Source: an uncultured Selenomonas sp. (GTDB lineage: Bacteria > Bacillota > Negativicutes > Selenomonadales > Selenomonadaceae). From it: a stretch of 37,450 nt of DNA. Positions 1 to 7,359 of this stretch are shown here, in pieces. How positions within the stretch are numbered: the stretch's first letter is position 1; the number at the start of each line of letters is the position of its first letter. The stretch is taken from NCBI GenBank assembly GCA_902780535.1, contig CACZFT010000059.1, forward strand, positions 1 through 37,450, read 5' to 3'. The notes under the pieces were generated by a model that was not told the DNA's origin, did no database searches, and saw nothing but the letters and a program-made list of their open reading frames with translations. Both the position numbers and the translations under genes were made by a program.

Positions 1-326
1 GCATCCTGGAAATCGAGGACATCCGCTGCGACAAGAGCGGAGTATTCGCCGAGGCTGTGGCCGCCGACGACTTCCGGCTCGATGCCGTGTTCCTTGAGGA
101 TGGCATACGAAATGACGCTCATCGTGAGGATGGCCGGCTGCGTGTTGGCCGTGAGCTTCAGATCCTCTGCCGGGCCCTCGAAGCACATTTTCTGGATGGA
201 GTAGCCAAGAGCCTCGTCCGCCTCGCGGAAGAGCTTCTTCGCGACGTCATACTTCTCGCAGAAGTCCTTGCCCATGCCGACGGTCTGTGCGCCCTGTCCT
301 GGGAATACGAATGCAAGCTTGTTCAA
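1..326 (-). CDS. fabD: malonyl-CoA:ACP transacylase, N-terminal part (cut by window edge)
   Basis: Reads leftward and runs off the window at position 1, so only about the first 108 residues are seen. FabD moves malonyl groups from CoA to acyl carrier protein for fatty acid elongation in the cytosol. The N-terminal FPGQGAQ motif and the nucleophile motif GHSLGE (Ser about residue 91) are both present, which is diagnostic of the family. The start is a TTG at 324-326: a GAGAGG ribosome-binding sequence lies 8 bases upstream, and the protein then begins NKLAFVFPGQG as in homologues. It follows fabK by about 100 bases on the same strand, in the usual fap/fab gene order. Confidence 0.93.
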   Translation of the reverse strand, partial: MNKLAFVFPGQGAQTVGMGKDFCEKYDVAKKLFREADEALGYSIQKMCFEGPAEDLKLTANTQPAILTMSVISYAILKEHGIEPEVVGGHSLGEYSALVAADVLDFQD

Positions 327-347
327 GTGAATGGCCTCTCTTTCAAC

Positions 348-371
348 GACTGGATAAATGACTGGATATTC
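348..371. repeat. tandem 12-bp direct repeat upstream of fabD
   Basis: GACTGGATA occurs twice, 12 bases apart, just upstream of the fabD ribosome-binding site in the fabK-fabD gap. A TATAAT-like hexamer (minus strand) lies further upstream at about 411-416. The repeat could be a regulator site, but no known consensus is matched. Confidence 0.4.
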
Positions 372-425
372 GATACGTTTTTGTGTTGGCTCTATTTCAT
401 TCCCTATTATATGGAAAGATATATA

Positions 426-1373
426 TTATTTCAGATCCTGCTGGATCATGTCGATCGTGGACGGGAGGCCCGCGACGATGTCATCGATGATCTTCTGCAC
501 CGGCTTGATGTCGTTCAGCATGCCGGAAATTTCGCCGATCATGACGGAGCCGTTCTCGACATCGCCCTCGTGCGTGGCACGATGGAGCGAGCCGACGCCG
601 AGCGCTTCGAGCTCTTCGGCCGGTGCGCCGTTGGCTTCCATCTCGAGATATTTGCGCGTGAGCTTGTTGTGGATGACGCGCGCCGGATGGCCGAGCGTGC
701 GGCCCGTGACGACCGTTGCACGATCCTTGGCCTTGCGCACGAGCTCCTTGTAGTTCGGATGCGCGATGCACTCTTCGCTCATGACGAAGCGCGAGCCCAT
801 CTGCACGGCCTTCGCGCCGAGCGCAAATGCTGCCGCGACGCCGCGCGAATCCGCGATGCCGCCCGCTGCGATGACCGGCACATCGACGGCATCGACGACC
901 TGCGGCACGAGCGCCATCGTCGTGATCTCGCCGATGTGGCCGCCGGACTCCATGCCCTCAGCGATGACGGCATCGGCGCCCGAGCGCACGAGGCGCTTTG
1001 CGAGCGCGACGGACGCGACGACCGGGATGACCTTCGAACCGATGGCCTTGAGCTCCGGCACGTACTCGCCGGGGTTGCCCGCGCCCGTCGTGACGACGGG
1101 GACTTTCTCCTCGAGCACGACCTGCATGACCTCTTTGACATACGGGCTCATGAGCATGACGTTGACGCCGAACGGCTTCTCCGTCCAGCCCTTGCACTTC
1201 TGGATTTCCGCGCGCAGGACTTCGGCAGGCATGTGGCCAGCGCCGATGATGCCGAGGCCGCCGGCGTTCGAGACGGCGGATGCGAGTTCTGCCGTGCCGA
1301 TCCAGGCCATGCCGCCCTGGAAAATCGGGTACTTGATGCCCAGCAGGTTGCAGATCACGTTGTTTTCAAACAT
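426..1373 (-). CDS. fabK: enoyl-[ACP] reductase II, FMN-dependent
   Basis: A 315-residue TIM-barrel flavoprotein of the FabK/nitronate monooxygenase superfamily. FabK carries out the last reduction of each fatty-acid elongation cycle and replaces FabI in many Firmicutes. Visible family motifs are the N-terminal QGGMAWIGTAELASAVSNAGG (FMN phosphate region, first part only needed for recognition), AEGMESGGHIGE mid-protein and AAGGIADSRG after it. Full length compared with homologues (about 310-320). A GGAGG lies 11 bases before the ATG. The position between plsX (25 bases upstream) and fabD supports FabK over a detoxifying nitronate monooxygenase. Confidence 0.92.
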   Translation of the reverse strand: MFENNVICNLLGIKYPIFQGGMAWIGTAELASAVSNAGGLGIIGAGHMPAEVLRAEIQKCKGWTEKPFGVNVMLMSPYVKEVMQVVLEEKVPVVTTGAGNPGEYVPELKAIGSKVIPVVASVALAKRLVRSGADAVIAEGMESGGHIGEITTMALVPQVVDAVDVPVIAAGGIADSRGVAAAFALGAKAVQMGSRFVMSEECIAHPNYKELVRKAKDRATVVTGRTLGHPARVIHNKLTRKYLEMEANGAPAEELEALGVGSLHRATHEGDVENGSVMIGEISGMLNDIKPVQKIIDDIVAGLPSTIDMIQQDLK

Positions 1374-1398
1374 TAAAAATAAGTCCTCCTTCGCCTCA

Positions 1399-2430
1399 TC
1401 AAACGTTCTCGCTGCCGCCCTGAAGAGCCTCCTCTTTCGTCAGAGCGTCGCGGATATGTGCAAGGACGTCTCCCTTGACGTAGTCATTGGCCACGCCGAT
1501 GGCACTGCAGATGGATTTGGCGTTCGATGATCCATGACTGATGATGACGCAGCCATTCACGCCGAGGAGCGGCGCACCGCCGTACTCCGTGACATCGAGG
1601 CGCTTGCCGAGCTTGTGGAGCGTCGGCATGAGGAGCAGCGCCCCGAGCTTTGCCAGGATGCCGCCATTCTTGATGGCATCCCGGATGAGCTTGTAAATGG
1701 TCTTTGCCAATCCCTCTGCAAATTTTAGCACAACATTGCCGACAAATCCATCACAAATTACGACGTCGAAATTGCCCTTCGGCACATCGCGTCCCTCGGC
1801 ATTGCCGGTGAAGTTGATCGTCGTCATGACTTTGAGAAGCTGGTACGTGGCTTTCGCCTGCTCGTTGCCCTTTGTCTCCTCTTCGCCGATGTTCAGCAGA
1901 CCGACGCGCGGCTGTTCGACATGGAAGACGTCTTTCGCGTAAAGCGAACCCATCATGGCGGCCTGCACGAGGTGCTCGGGCTTCGAATCGACATTCGCGC
2001 CCGAATCCATTAAGAGCGTCACGCCGCCTTTCGCGTTCGGCATCGGCGTCGCAATCGTCGGCCGCCCGATGCCCCTGATGCGGCGCAGGATGAGCTGGGC
2101 CGCCGTGACGGCTGCGCCTGTCGAACCTGCAGAAAGCACGGCATCGCACTGTCCGTCCTTGACGAGGCGCGTCGCGACGACGACGGAGGCGTCCTTCTTC
2201 GTGCGGACGGCGTCGGCCGGATGCTCGCCCATCTCGATGACCTGGCTCGCATGGACGATTGTGATACCGAGCTTCTCCCAGCCCGGCTCCTTGTCGAGCA
2301 CTTTGCGGATCTGCGGCTCGTCGCCGACGAGGACGATCTCGCATCCGAATTTTTTCGCGGCACGCACGGCGCCGAAGACAATCTCGAGCGGCGCGTAGTC
2401 GCCGCCCATCGCATCGACTGCGATCTTCAT
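1399..2430 (-). CDS. plsX: phosphate acyltransferase (acyl-ACP:phosphate)
   Basis: Makes acyl-phosphate from acyl-ACP, the acyl donor for PlsY in phospholipid synthesis; a peripheral membrane enzyme. The protein begins MKIAVDAMGGDYAP, the PlsX hallmark, and continues with SAGSTGAAV and CDGFVGNV motifs typical of the family. The chosen ATG (2428-2430) gives 343 residues; an upstream in-frame start at 2460 would add ten residues not found in homologues. The ATG overlaps the fapR stop as ATGA, so the two are translationally coupled. Downstream is fabK; fabH, often found between plsX and fabK/fabD in related gene orders, is not here. Confidence 0.95.
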   Translation of the reverse strand: MKIAVDAMGGDYAPLEIVFGAVRAAKKFGCEIVLVGDEPQIRKVLDKEPGWEKLGITIVHASQVIEMGEHPADAVRTKKDASVVVATRLVKDGQCDAVLSAGSTGAAVTAAQLILRRIRGIGRPTIATPMPNAKGGVTLLMDSGANVDSKPEHLVQAAMMGSLYAKDVFHVEQPRVGLLNIGEEETKGNEQAKATYQLLKVMTTINFTGNAEGRDVPKGNFDVVICDGFVGNVVLKFAEGLAKTIYKLIRDAIKNGGILAKLGALLLMPTLHKLGKRLDVTEYGGAPLLGVNGCVIISHGSSNAKSICSAIGVANDYVKGDVLAHIRDALTKEEALQGGSENV

Positions 2431-3005
2431 GCTCTGGCCCCTTTCTTTTCCTCTCCCCACGAAACCATGATGAACTTCGCGCGGAAGACTTCCTGCGTAT
2501 CATTTCGCGTCTTAACCCAGACGAAGTATTTGTTGCCGCGCACGCGCACGATCTCGGCCTTGGCGATGAGCTTCTCGCCGACGTGCACAGGGACTTTGTA
2601 TTTCACGTTCGCAACACCCGTGACGGCCATCGGCGCATCGATGATGGCGAGCGCGAGCGAATTGGCCTGCGAGAACATGTAGTGGCCTTTCGCAATCTGC
2701 GTCTTGGCAAAGACCATGTCCTCCGTCACGCGCAGCAGCGAGATGCCCGAATGGCCGAGCTCGAGGTCGATGAGCTCGCCGACGACTTCGCCGCTCTGGA
2801 TGGACTTGACCTTGTTCTGCGCGGTCTCGGCCATCTTGCGGATGCGGCCGCGGAGTTCCGGGATGCCGAGCTCGAGGCGGTCGAGGCGGATGGTCTGGAC
2901 GCTGACGCCGAGCGCTTTCGCGAGCTCTTCATCCGTGAGGAACGGCTTCTCCTTCACCTTCTCCACGAGGAGCTGCTGCCGCTCCTTCTTCTTGACCCGT
3001 GCCAT
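2427..3005 (-). CDS. fapR: fatty acid and phospholipid biosynthesis repressor FapR
   Basis: A 192-residue regulator that represses lipid-synthesis genes and is released by malonyl-CoA. The N-terminal third is a DeoR-like winged HTH (ERQQLLVEKV, then LAKALGVSVQTIRLDRLELG), followed by a hotdog-fold effector domain (EVVGELIDLELG, SQANSLALAIIDA). The long open frame begins at 3062, but the ATG at 3003-3005 is chosen because GAGGTGG lies just upstream and the protein then starts MARVKKKERQQ. It heads fapR-plsX-fabK-fabD and is expected to control that operon and itself. I could not find a convincing FapR operator by eye. Confidence 0.94.
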   Translation of the reverse strand: MARVKKKERQQLLVEKVKEKPFLTDEELAKALGVSVQTIRLDRLELGIPELRGRIRKMAETAQNKVKSIQSGEVVGELIDLELGHSGISLLRVTEDMVFAKTQIAKGHYMFSQANSLALAIIDAPMAVTGVANVKYKVPVHVGEKLIAKAEIVRVRGNKYFVWVKTRNDTQEVFRAKFIMVSWGEEKKGARA

Positions 3006-3062
3006 CTTTGCCACCTCGCTTTGCTCCGTACTTTTAAGACCTGTTTCTATAATCTGTTGCAT

Positions 3063-3091
3063 ATTATAGCGGCTTTGCTTCTAAAATGCAA
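3063..3091 (-). promoter_or_regulatory. sigma-A type promoter of fapR-plsX-fabK
   Basis: On the minus strand TTGCAT (3086-3091), a 17-base spacer and TATAAT (3063-3068) stand about 60 bases before the chosen fapR start. This supports a separate fapR transcript rather than read-through from the MATE gene alone. Confidence 0.75.
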
Positions 3092-3100
3092 CCCGAAATT

Positions 3101-4396
3101 TCATTTTGCGAAATTTCGTTCAAACTTCGGCCGCAGCCAAAGATAGCAGATGACGCAGATGACGATGGAGACGACAGAGCCCGTCGCGGTCGCGAGGCCC
3201 ATCGGCAGCAGCGTCATCGGGAACATGGCCGAGGCGAGATACGCGAGCGGGATGCGCGCGCAGGTGATCGAGATGATGTTGTGGATGAACGAGATTTCCG
3301 AGCGGCCATAGGCGCAGAAATACCCGCTGAAGCAGAAATGGACGCCCGCGAAGATGCAGTCGATGACATAGCCGTGGAAGTAATCCGCGCCGGACGCCAC
3401 GACGGCCATGTCGCTTGTGAAAAGCGCGAGCACGTCCTCGGCTGCGAACTGCATGAGGATGGAGACGAAGACGCCGAAGCCGACCGCGATGCCGAGCGCA
3501 TAGCGCAGCGTCTGGCGCACGCGGCCGTGCGCGCCCGCACCGACATTCTGCGCGCCGAGTGCCGAGACCGTTGAGAGCATCGACGACGGCACGAGGAACA
3601 AAAAGCTGATGACCTTCTCGACGATGCCGACAGCCGCCGCATCCGTCAGGCCGCGCATGTTCGCGATGACGGTGATGACGAGGAACGAAATCTGGATGAA
3701 GCCCGCATGGTCGGGGCGGAAATCGCTGCGCGCAACCGAGATGCCAGCGCTGCCCCGCCGGATGTAGAACAGAGAGATGACGACCGAAACGCCCTGCGCG
3801 ATGACGGTCGCGATGGCCGCGCCTTCCGGCCCCATCGAGGCCGCACCGAGGAACACATAGTCGAGCACGATGTTCAGCACGCAGGCGACAGCGATGAAGT
3901 ACATCGGACTGCGCGTGTCGCCGAGCCCTCGGAAGATCGCCGCGATGATGTTGTATGCGGCAATCAGCGGAATGCCGAGCGCACAGTAATAGAGGTAGTC
4001 ATGCGTACCAGCGACAGCTTCCTCCGGCGTGGACATGATGGCGACAAGATGCGGCAGCAGCGCGACCATGACAGCCGCGAGTACAACAGAGACGCCGAGG
4101 AACAGCGTGACCGTGTTGCCGATGGAGCGCGAGACCGCCGCCCTGTCGCGCGCGCCGACCGAGCGCGCAATCGTGATCGTCGTGCCCATCGCAAGGCCGA
4201 CGATGATGACCGTCACCATGTGCATGACCTGGCTGCCGATCGAGACGGCCGTGATGCTCGCCGCGCCCTGGAACTGGCCGATGATGAAGAGATCGGCCAT
4301 GCCGTAAAGCGTCTGGAGAAAATACGAAATCAGATAGGGAATCGAGAATACGAGGATGTTCTTTCCGATACTGCCGGTCGTGAGGTCTCTTGCCAA
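3101..4396 (-). CDS. MATE-family efflux transporter with a probable internal deletion
   Basis: A polytopic membrane antiporter of the MATE (MatE/NorM/DinF) superfamily, usually exporting drugs or organic cations. Strongly hydrophobic segments recur along its 431 residues, and family motifs such as FRGLGDTRSPM and GAQNVGAG are visible. TTG at 4394-4396 is the likely start because AAAGGAGG lies 7-8 bases upstream; starting at 4471 would add residues encoded by the rpmF terminator. Between SDFRPDHA and GFIQISFLVIT about 16 residues expected in relatives (the glycine-proline stretch that opens the second half of the transporter) seem to be missing in frame. The gene sits between rpmF and fapR; its substrate cannot be told from sequence. 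Confidence 0.88.
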   Translation of the reverse strand: MARDLTTGSIGKNILVFSIPYLISYFLQTLYGMADLFIIGQFQGAASITAVSIGSQVMHMVTVIIVGLAMGTTITIARSVGARDRAAVSRSIGNTVTLFLGVSVVLAAVMVALLPHLVAIMSTPEEAVAGTHDYLYYCALGIPLIAAYNIIAAIFRGLGDTRSPMYFIAVACVLNIVLDYVFLGAASMGPEGAAIATVIAQGVSVVISLFYIRRGSAGISVARSDFRPDHAGFIQISFLVITVIANMRGLTDAAAVGIVEKVISFLFLVPSSMLSTVSALGAQNVGAGAHGRVRQTLRYALGIAVGFGVFVSILMQFAAEDVLALFTSDMAVVASGADYFHGYVIDCIFAGVHFCFSGYFCAYGRSEISFIHNIISITCARIPLAYLASAMFPMTLLPMGLATATGSVVSIVICVICYLWLRPKFERNFAK

Positions 4397-4432
4397 CAAA
4401 TCTCCTCCTTTGGATGATGTAATTTTGAGCAG

Positions 4433-4467
4433 AAAAAATGAGCAGGCCGCGAAGTGCAGTCTGCTCA
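4433..4467 (-). terminator. rho-independent terminator after rpmF
   Basis: Minus strand: TGAGCAG pairs with CTGCTCA (4439-4445 with 4461-4467) with further pairing inside, followed by six T. It separates yceD-rpmF from the MATE gene. Confidence 0.75.
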
Positions 4468-4507
4468 TCATTTTTCGAATTTGTTCGAATGAAGTCCAAG
4501 ATACGGA

Positions 4508-4687
4508 TTACTCCGCAGCTTTCACGACTTCCTTGCCATCATAATAACCGCACTCCGGGCAAACGTGATGCGGCATCTTCGGCTCGTGGCACTGCGGGCA
4601 TGCAACGAAGCCAGGGGCTTCCAATTTCCAGTTCGCACGGCGCGAGTCACGGCGGGCCTTCGACATCTTACGCTTAGGTACTGCCAT
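4508..4687 (-). CDS. rpmF: 50S ribosomal protein L32
   Basis: A 59-residue basic protein of the large ribosomal subunit, below the size cut-off of many ORF calls. It starts [19 protein letters not shown], the L32 signature, and has a zinc-ribbon of two CxxC pairs (CPQC and CPECG). Reading frame runs from ATG at 4685-4687 to TAA at 4508-4510. It follows yceD by 21 bases, the widely conserved yceD-rpmF pair. Confidence 0.97.
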   Translation of the reverse strand: MAVPKRKMSKARRDSRRANWKLEAPGFVACPQCHEPKMPHHVCPECGYYDGKEVVKAAE

Positions 4688-4708
4688 CTCGGATACACCT
4701 CCTTAAAA

Positions 4709-5215
4709 TCAATCGTTGTCTTTCGTCATGAATTCCTGTAATGCTGCCAGCCTCGGGTCGGGGACGAACGTATTACAGCCACAATCGCCGTGGTTGAGAT
4801 TCGCACCGCAGACGGGGCAGAGCCCTTTGCAGTCGGGCTTGCAGATATTGCTGAGCGGCTGTGCCGCCAGAAGCGTATCACGAACGAGCTCGTCGAGCTC
4901 GATGGTATCGCCTTCAAACGCATTTGCGTCTTCGTCATCCGAAACGGCCCCTTGCCGGAACGTCTCGCAGAACGCATGTTCCTGCGGTTCCGTGCACTCT
5001 TCGAGGCATCGGTTGCAAACGAAATGCTTCGTCGCACGAATCACGCCTTCGACGCGGTAGCCCGCACCCGTGTTCGTGACCGTGCCCGCAACCTCGATGG
5101 GCCCTTCGAAATCATAATCATCCGCCGTGGCATCAATCTTCGCCGCAACCGTCGTGAACGAAAACGGGAGATCTTTTCCAAGTCCGGAAGCAAGTTCAGC
5201 AATATGAATATGCAT
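4709..5215 (-). CDS. yceD: YceD/DUF177 family protein (23S rRNA accumulation protein family)
   Basis: A 168-residue protein of the YceD family, needed for normal 23S rRNA accumulation in E. coli and nearly always next to rpmF. Cys-rich: CNRC mid-protein and CKPDCKGLCPVCGANLN near the C-terminus, the classic DUF177 metal-binding-like ending. The start is the ATG giving MHIHIAELA, with GGAG 9 bases upstream; the longer frame from 5230 begins inside the ribosome-binding site. A near-perfect promoter lies immediately upstream, so this is the first gene of yceD-rpmF. Confidence 0.92.
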   Translation of the reverse strand: MHIHIAELASGLGKDLPFSFTTVAAKIDATADDYDFEGPIEVAGTVTNTGAGYRVEGVIRATKHFVCNRCLEECTEPQEHAFCETFRQGAVSDDEDANAFEGDTIELDELVRDTLLAAQPLSNICKPDCKGLCPVCGANLNHGDCGCNTFVPDPRLAALQEFMTKDND

Positions 5216-5232
5216 TAGCATCAACTCCATCC

Positions 5233-5261
5233 ATTATAGCGGCCGCCTTTTCGGTTGTCAA
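5233..5261 (-). promoter_or_regulatory. consensus promoter of yceD-rpmF
   Basis: Minus strand TTGACA (5256-5261), 17-base spacer, TATAAT (5233-5238): an exact match to the housekeeping consensus. Transcription should begin about 11 bases before the chosen yceD ATG. Confidence 0.88.
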
Positions 5262-5299
5262 GGAAAAATCCTTACCAGCCTGTACTTTTTCACGGCGGC

Positions 5300-6580
5300 T
5301 CATGCATCGCCGAGGCGGAAGGCGATTTCCCGGAGCGCGGCCTCGCGCACGCGCTTCCACGGCACGTCATGCGCCTCGGCGCAGGCACGGCAGTCTTCGA
5401 ATTCCGGCTGCACGTTGACGATCTCGCCCTCGTAGGCCGCAATCTTCACGCGCACCGTACCGTACTTCGTCTCTGCCTGCGCCACGCGGCGGTCACACTC
5501 CACACGCTCGTCAACTTTCGTCACGCGCAGGCCGATTGTCGTCGTCTCGCGGAAGAGAATTTGCTGGCAGGTGGCGCGTTGTGCGCCCGTCACGAGCACG
5601 GAAAGTTCGTGCGCCGGACGATTTTTCTTCATATATATAGGCGTCACCCAGACGTCGAGTGCCCCGGCCGCGAGCAGCTTGTCAAAGAGGTATCCATAAA
5701 TCTGCGGCGTCATGTCGTCGATGTTCGCCGCGAGGATATATTTGTCCTCCGCGCTGCTGTCGTCCGGCTGCTGCTGTTCCTCCATCTCGCCGAGATAGAG
5801 GCGCAGGACGTTCGGCAATCCCTCGTTGTCCCGCGTTCCAGCGCCATAGCCGATGGCCTCGGCGCGAAATGATGCAGGGCGCACAAGAGAGATGTTCGCG
5901 AACGCCCGCACAACGGCCGCGCCCGTCGGCGTCGTGAGCTCGACGGGCGCGCCTGCCGCATACGTCGGCCAGTCCTTCAGAAGCTCGGCGACAGCAGGCG
6001 CAGGCACGGGCATCGTGCCATGCGCACAGCGCACGAAGCCGCTGCCGACATTGACGCGGCCGGCATAGACCTCGGTGATGCCGAGCACGTCAAGGCAGAT
6101 GGCGACGCCGCAGATGTCCACGATGGAATCGGCCGCACCGACTTCATGGAACGTGACCTCGTCAGCAGGGTGTCCATGCACATGACCCTCGGCCTCGGCG
6201 AGCACCTTGAAGATGCGGAGCGAAATCGCCTTGGCGCCATCCGAGAGCGACGAGCCCTCAATCATCGCACGGATATCGCGCATCGCGCGATGTTGGTGGG
6301 CGTGATGATCATGCTCATGGTGCTCTTCATGCGCGGAATGCGAATCATGGGCAAGGTCATGAAATGCTGTCTGCTCTTCCTGCACTTCCACATCAACATA
6401 CGTGGCCGCGATGCCATTTTTCTTGACCTGCGAGACTTTGAGCTCACACTCCTGCATGACGGGGAGCTTCGCGAGCTCGCGGCGAAGGACATGTTCATCC
6501 ATGCCCGCCGCGAGGAACGCCCCGAGCAGCATGTTGCCGCTCAGGCCGGAAAATGCATCGAGATAGATTGCTTTTGCCAT
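5300..6580 (-). CDS. larC: nickel-pincer cofactor cyclometallase LarC
   Basis: LarC inserts nickel into pyridinium-3,5-bisthiocarboxylic acid mononucleotide, the last step of the nickel-pincer nucleotide made for lactate racemase and related enzymes. The 426-residue protein opens MAKAIYLDAFSGLSGNM, the family hallmark, and has a His-rich stretch at about residues 75-97 (HDSHSAHEEHHEHDHHAHQH), a likely nickel-handling loop. Unlike Lactobacillus, where two pieces are joined by programmed frameshifting, both parts are in one continuous frame here. It follows larB by 10 bases. larE and larA are not in the window. Confidence 0.93.
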   Translation of the reverse strand: MAKAIYLDAFSGLSGNMLLGAFLAAGMDEHVLRRELAKLPVMQECELKVSQVKKNGIAATYVDVEVQEEQTAFHDLAHDSHSAHEEHHEHDHHAHQHRAMRDIRAMIEGSSLSDGAKAISLRIFKVLAEAEGHVHGHPADEVTFHEVGAADSIVDICGVAICLDVLGITEVYAGRVNVGSGFVRCAHGTMPVPAPAVAELLKDWPTYAAGAPVELTTPTGAAVVRAFANISLVRPASFRAEAIGYGAGTRDNEGLPNVLRLYLGEMEEQQQPDDSSAEDKYILAANIDDMTPQIYGYLFDKLLAAGALDVWVTPIYMKKNRPAHELSVLVTGAQRATCQQILFRETTTIGLRVTKVDERVECDRRVAQAETKYGTVRVKIAAYEGEIVNVQPEFEDCRACAEAHDVPWKRVREAALREIAFRLGDA

Positions 6581-6590
6581 AATTTTCCTC

Positions 6591-7358
6591 TCAGTTCAGG
6601 CGGTTGATCTTGCTCGCGAGCACGCCCGCACCGAAGCCGTTGTCGATGTTGACGACGCTGACGCCCGCGGCGCAACTCGAAAGCATCGAGAGCAGCGCCG
6701 TGACGCCATGAAGCGCCGCACCGTAGCCGACGCTCGTCGGCACGGCGATGACAGGGCCGCTCGCAAGGCCGCCGATGACGGAGGCCAGCGCCCCCTCCAT
6801 GCCTGCGATGCAGATGATGACGCGCGCGCGTCGGATCTCGTCTTCGTGCGCCGCGAGACGGTGGATGCCCGCCACACCGCAGTCATAGAGCGTCTTGACG
6901 CGGTTGCCATAGAGCTCGGCCGTCAGCCGCGCCTCGGCCGCGACGGGGATGTCGCTCGTGCCCGCCGTGATGATGAGGATTTCATGCGCCTCGTCCTCCG
7001 GCGGCGCACCGACGGGCTTTGCCCGGCGAATATAGATGGCGCGGGCTTCCTCGTCGTACTCTGCCTCAGGCATCTCTGCTTTCACGAAATCATATTGCTC
7101 GCTGCTCGCCCGCGTCGCAAGCAGGCTGCCGTCGCTCGCTGCTTCGAGCGACTGGAAGATGGCGAGCACCTGCTCCTTTGTCTTGCCTGCCGCATAGATG
7201 ACTTCGGGAAAGCCCTGCCGCGCCTCGCGGCTGTGATCGACATTCGCGAAGCCCATGTCCTCAAAAGCAGCCTTGCTGAGAGATTCGGCGGCATCCTCTT
7301 TCGTGATGCCGCCGTCCTTGTACGCCTCAAGGAGGCGCAGAATATCGTTTTTCGTCAT
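6591..7358 (-). CDS. larB: pyridinium-3,5-biscarboxylic acid mononucleotide synthase LarB
   Basis: LarB carboxylates and hydrolyses nicotinic acid adenine dinucleotide to start nickel-pincer nucleotide synthesis. The C-terminal half is PurE-like: GTSDIPVAAEA, YDCGVAGIHRL, IAGMEGALASVIGGL and PTSVGYGAALHG are all typical. 255 residues, the usual family length. The stop of the preceding coiled-coil gene is one base from this ATG (TGACATG), so the two are probably translationally coupled, and larC follows directly. Confidence 0.93.
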   Translation of the reverse strand: MTKNDILRLLEAYKDGGITKEDAAESLSKAAFEDMGFANVDHSREARQGFPEVIYAAGKTKEQVLAIFQSLEAASDGSLLATRASSEQYDFVKAEMPEAEYDEEARAIYIRRAKPVGAPPEDEAHEILIITAGTSDIPVAAEARLTAELYGNRVKTLYDCGVAGIHRLAAHEDEIRRARVIICIAGMEGALASVIGGLASGPVIAVPTSVGYGAALHGVTALLSMLSSCAAGVSVVNIDNGFGAGVLASKINRLN

Positions 7359-7359
7359 G

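Noticed and set aside
57-1376. Long plus-strand open frame opposite fabK and fabD
   Set aside because: Mirror of genuine minus-strand genes in GC-rich DNA; Arg/Asp/His-rich, no family resemblance, no ribosome-binding site.
3095-3117. GAAATTTC-N7-GAAATTTC hairpin at the end of the MATE gene
   Set aside because: AT-rich and short, no T run in the right place; may be a weak terminator or chance, not enough to call.
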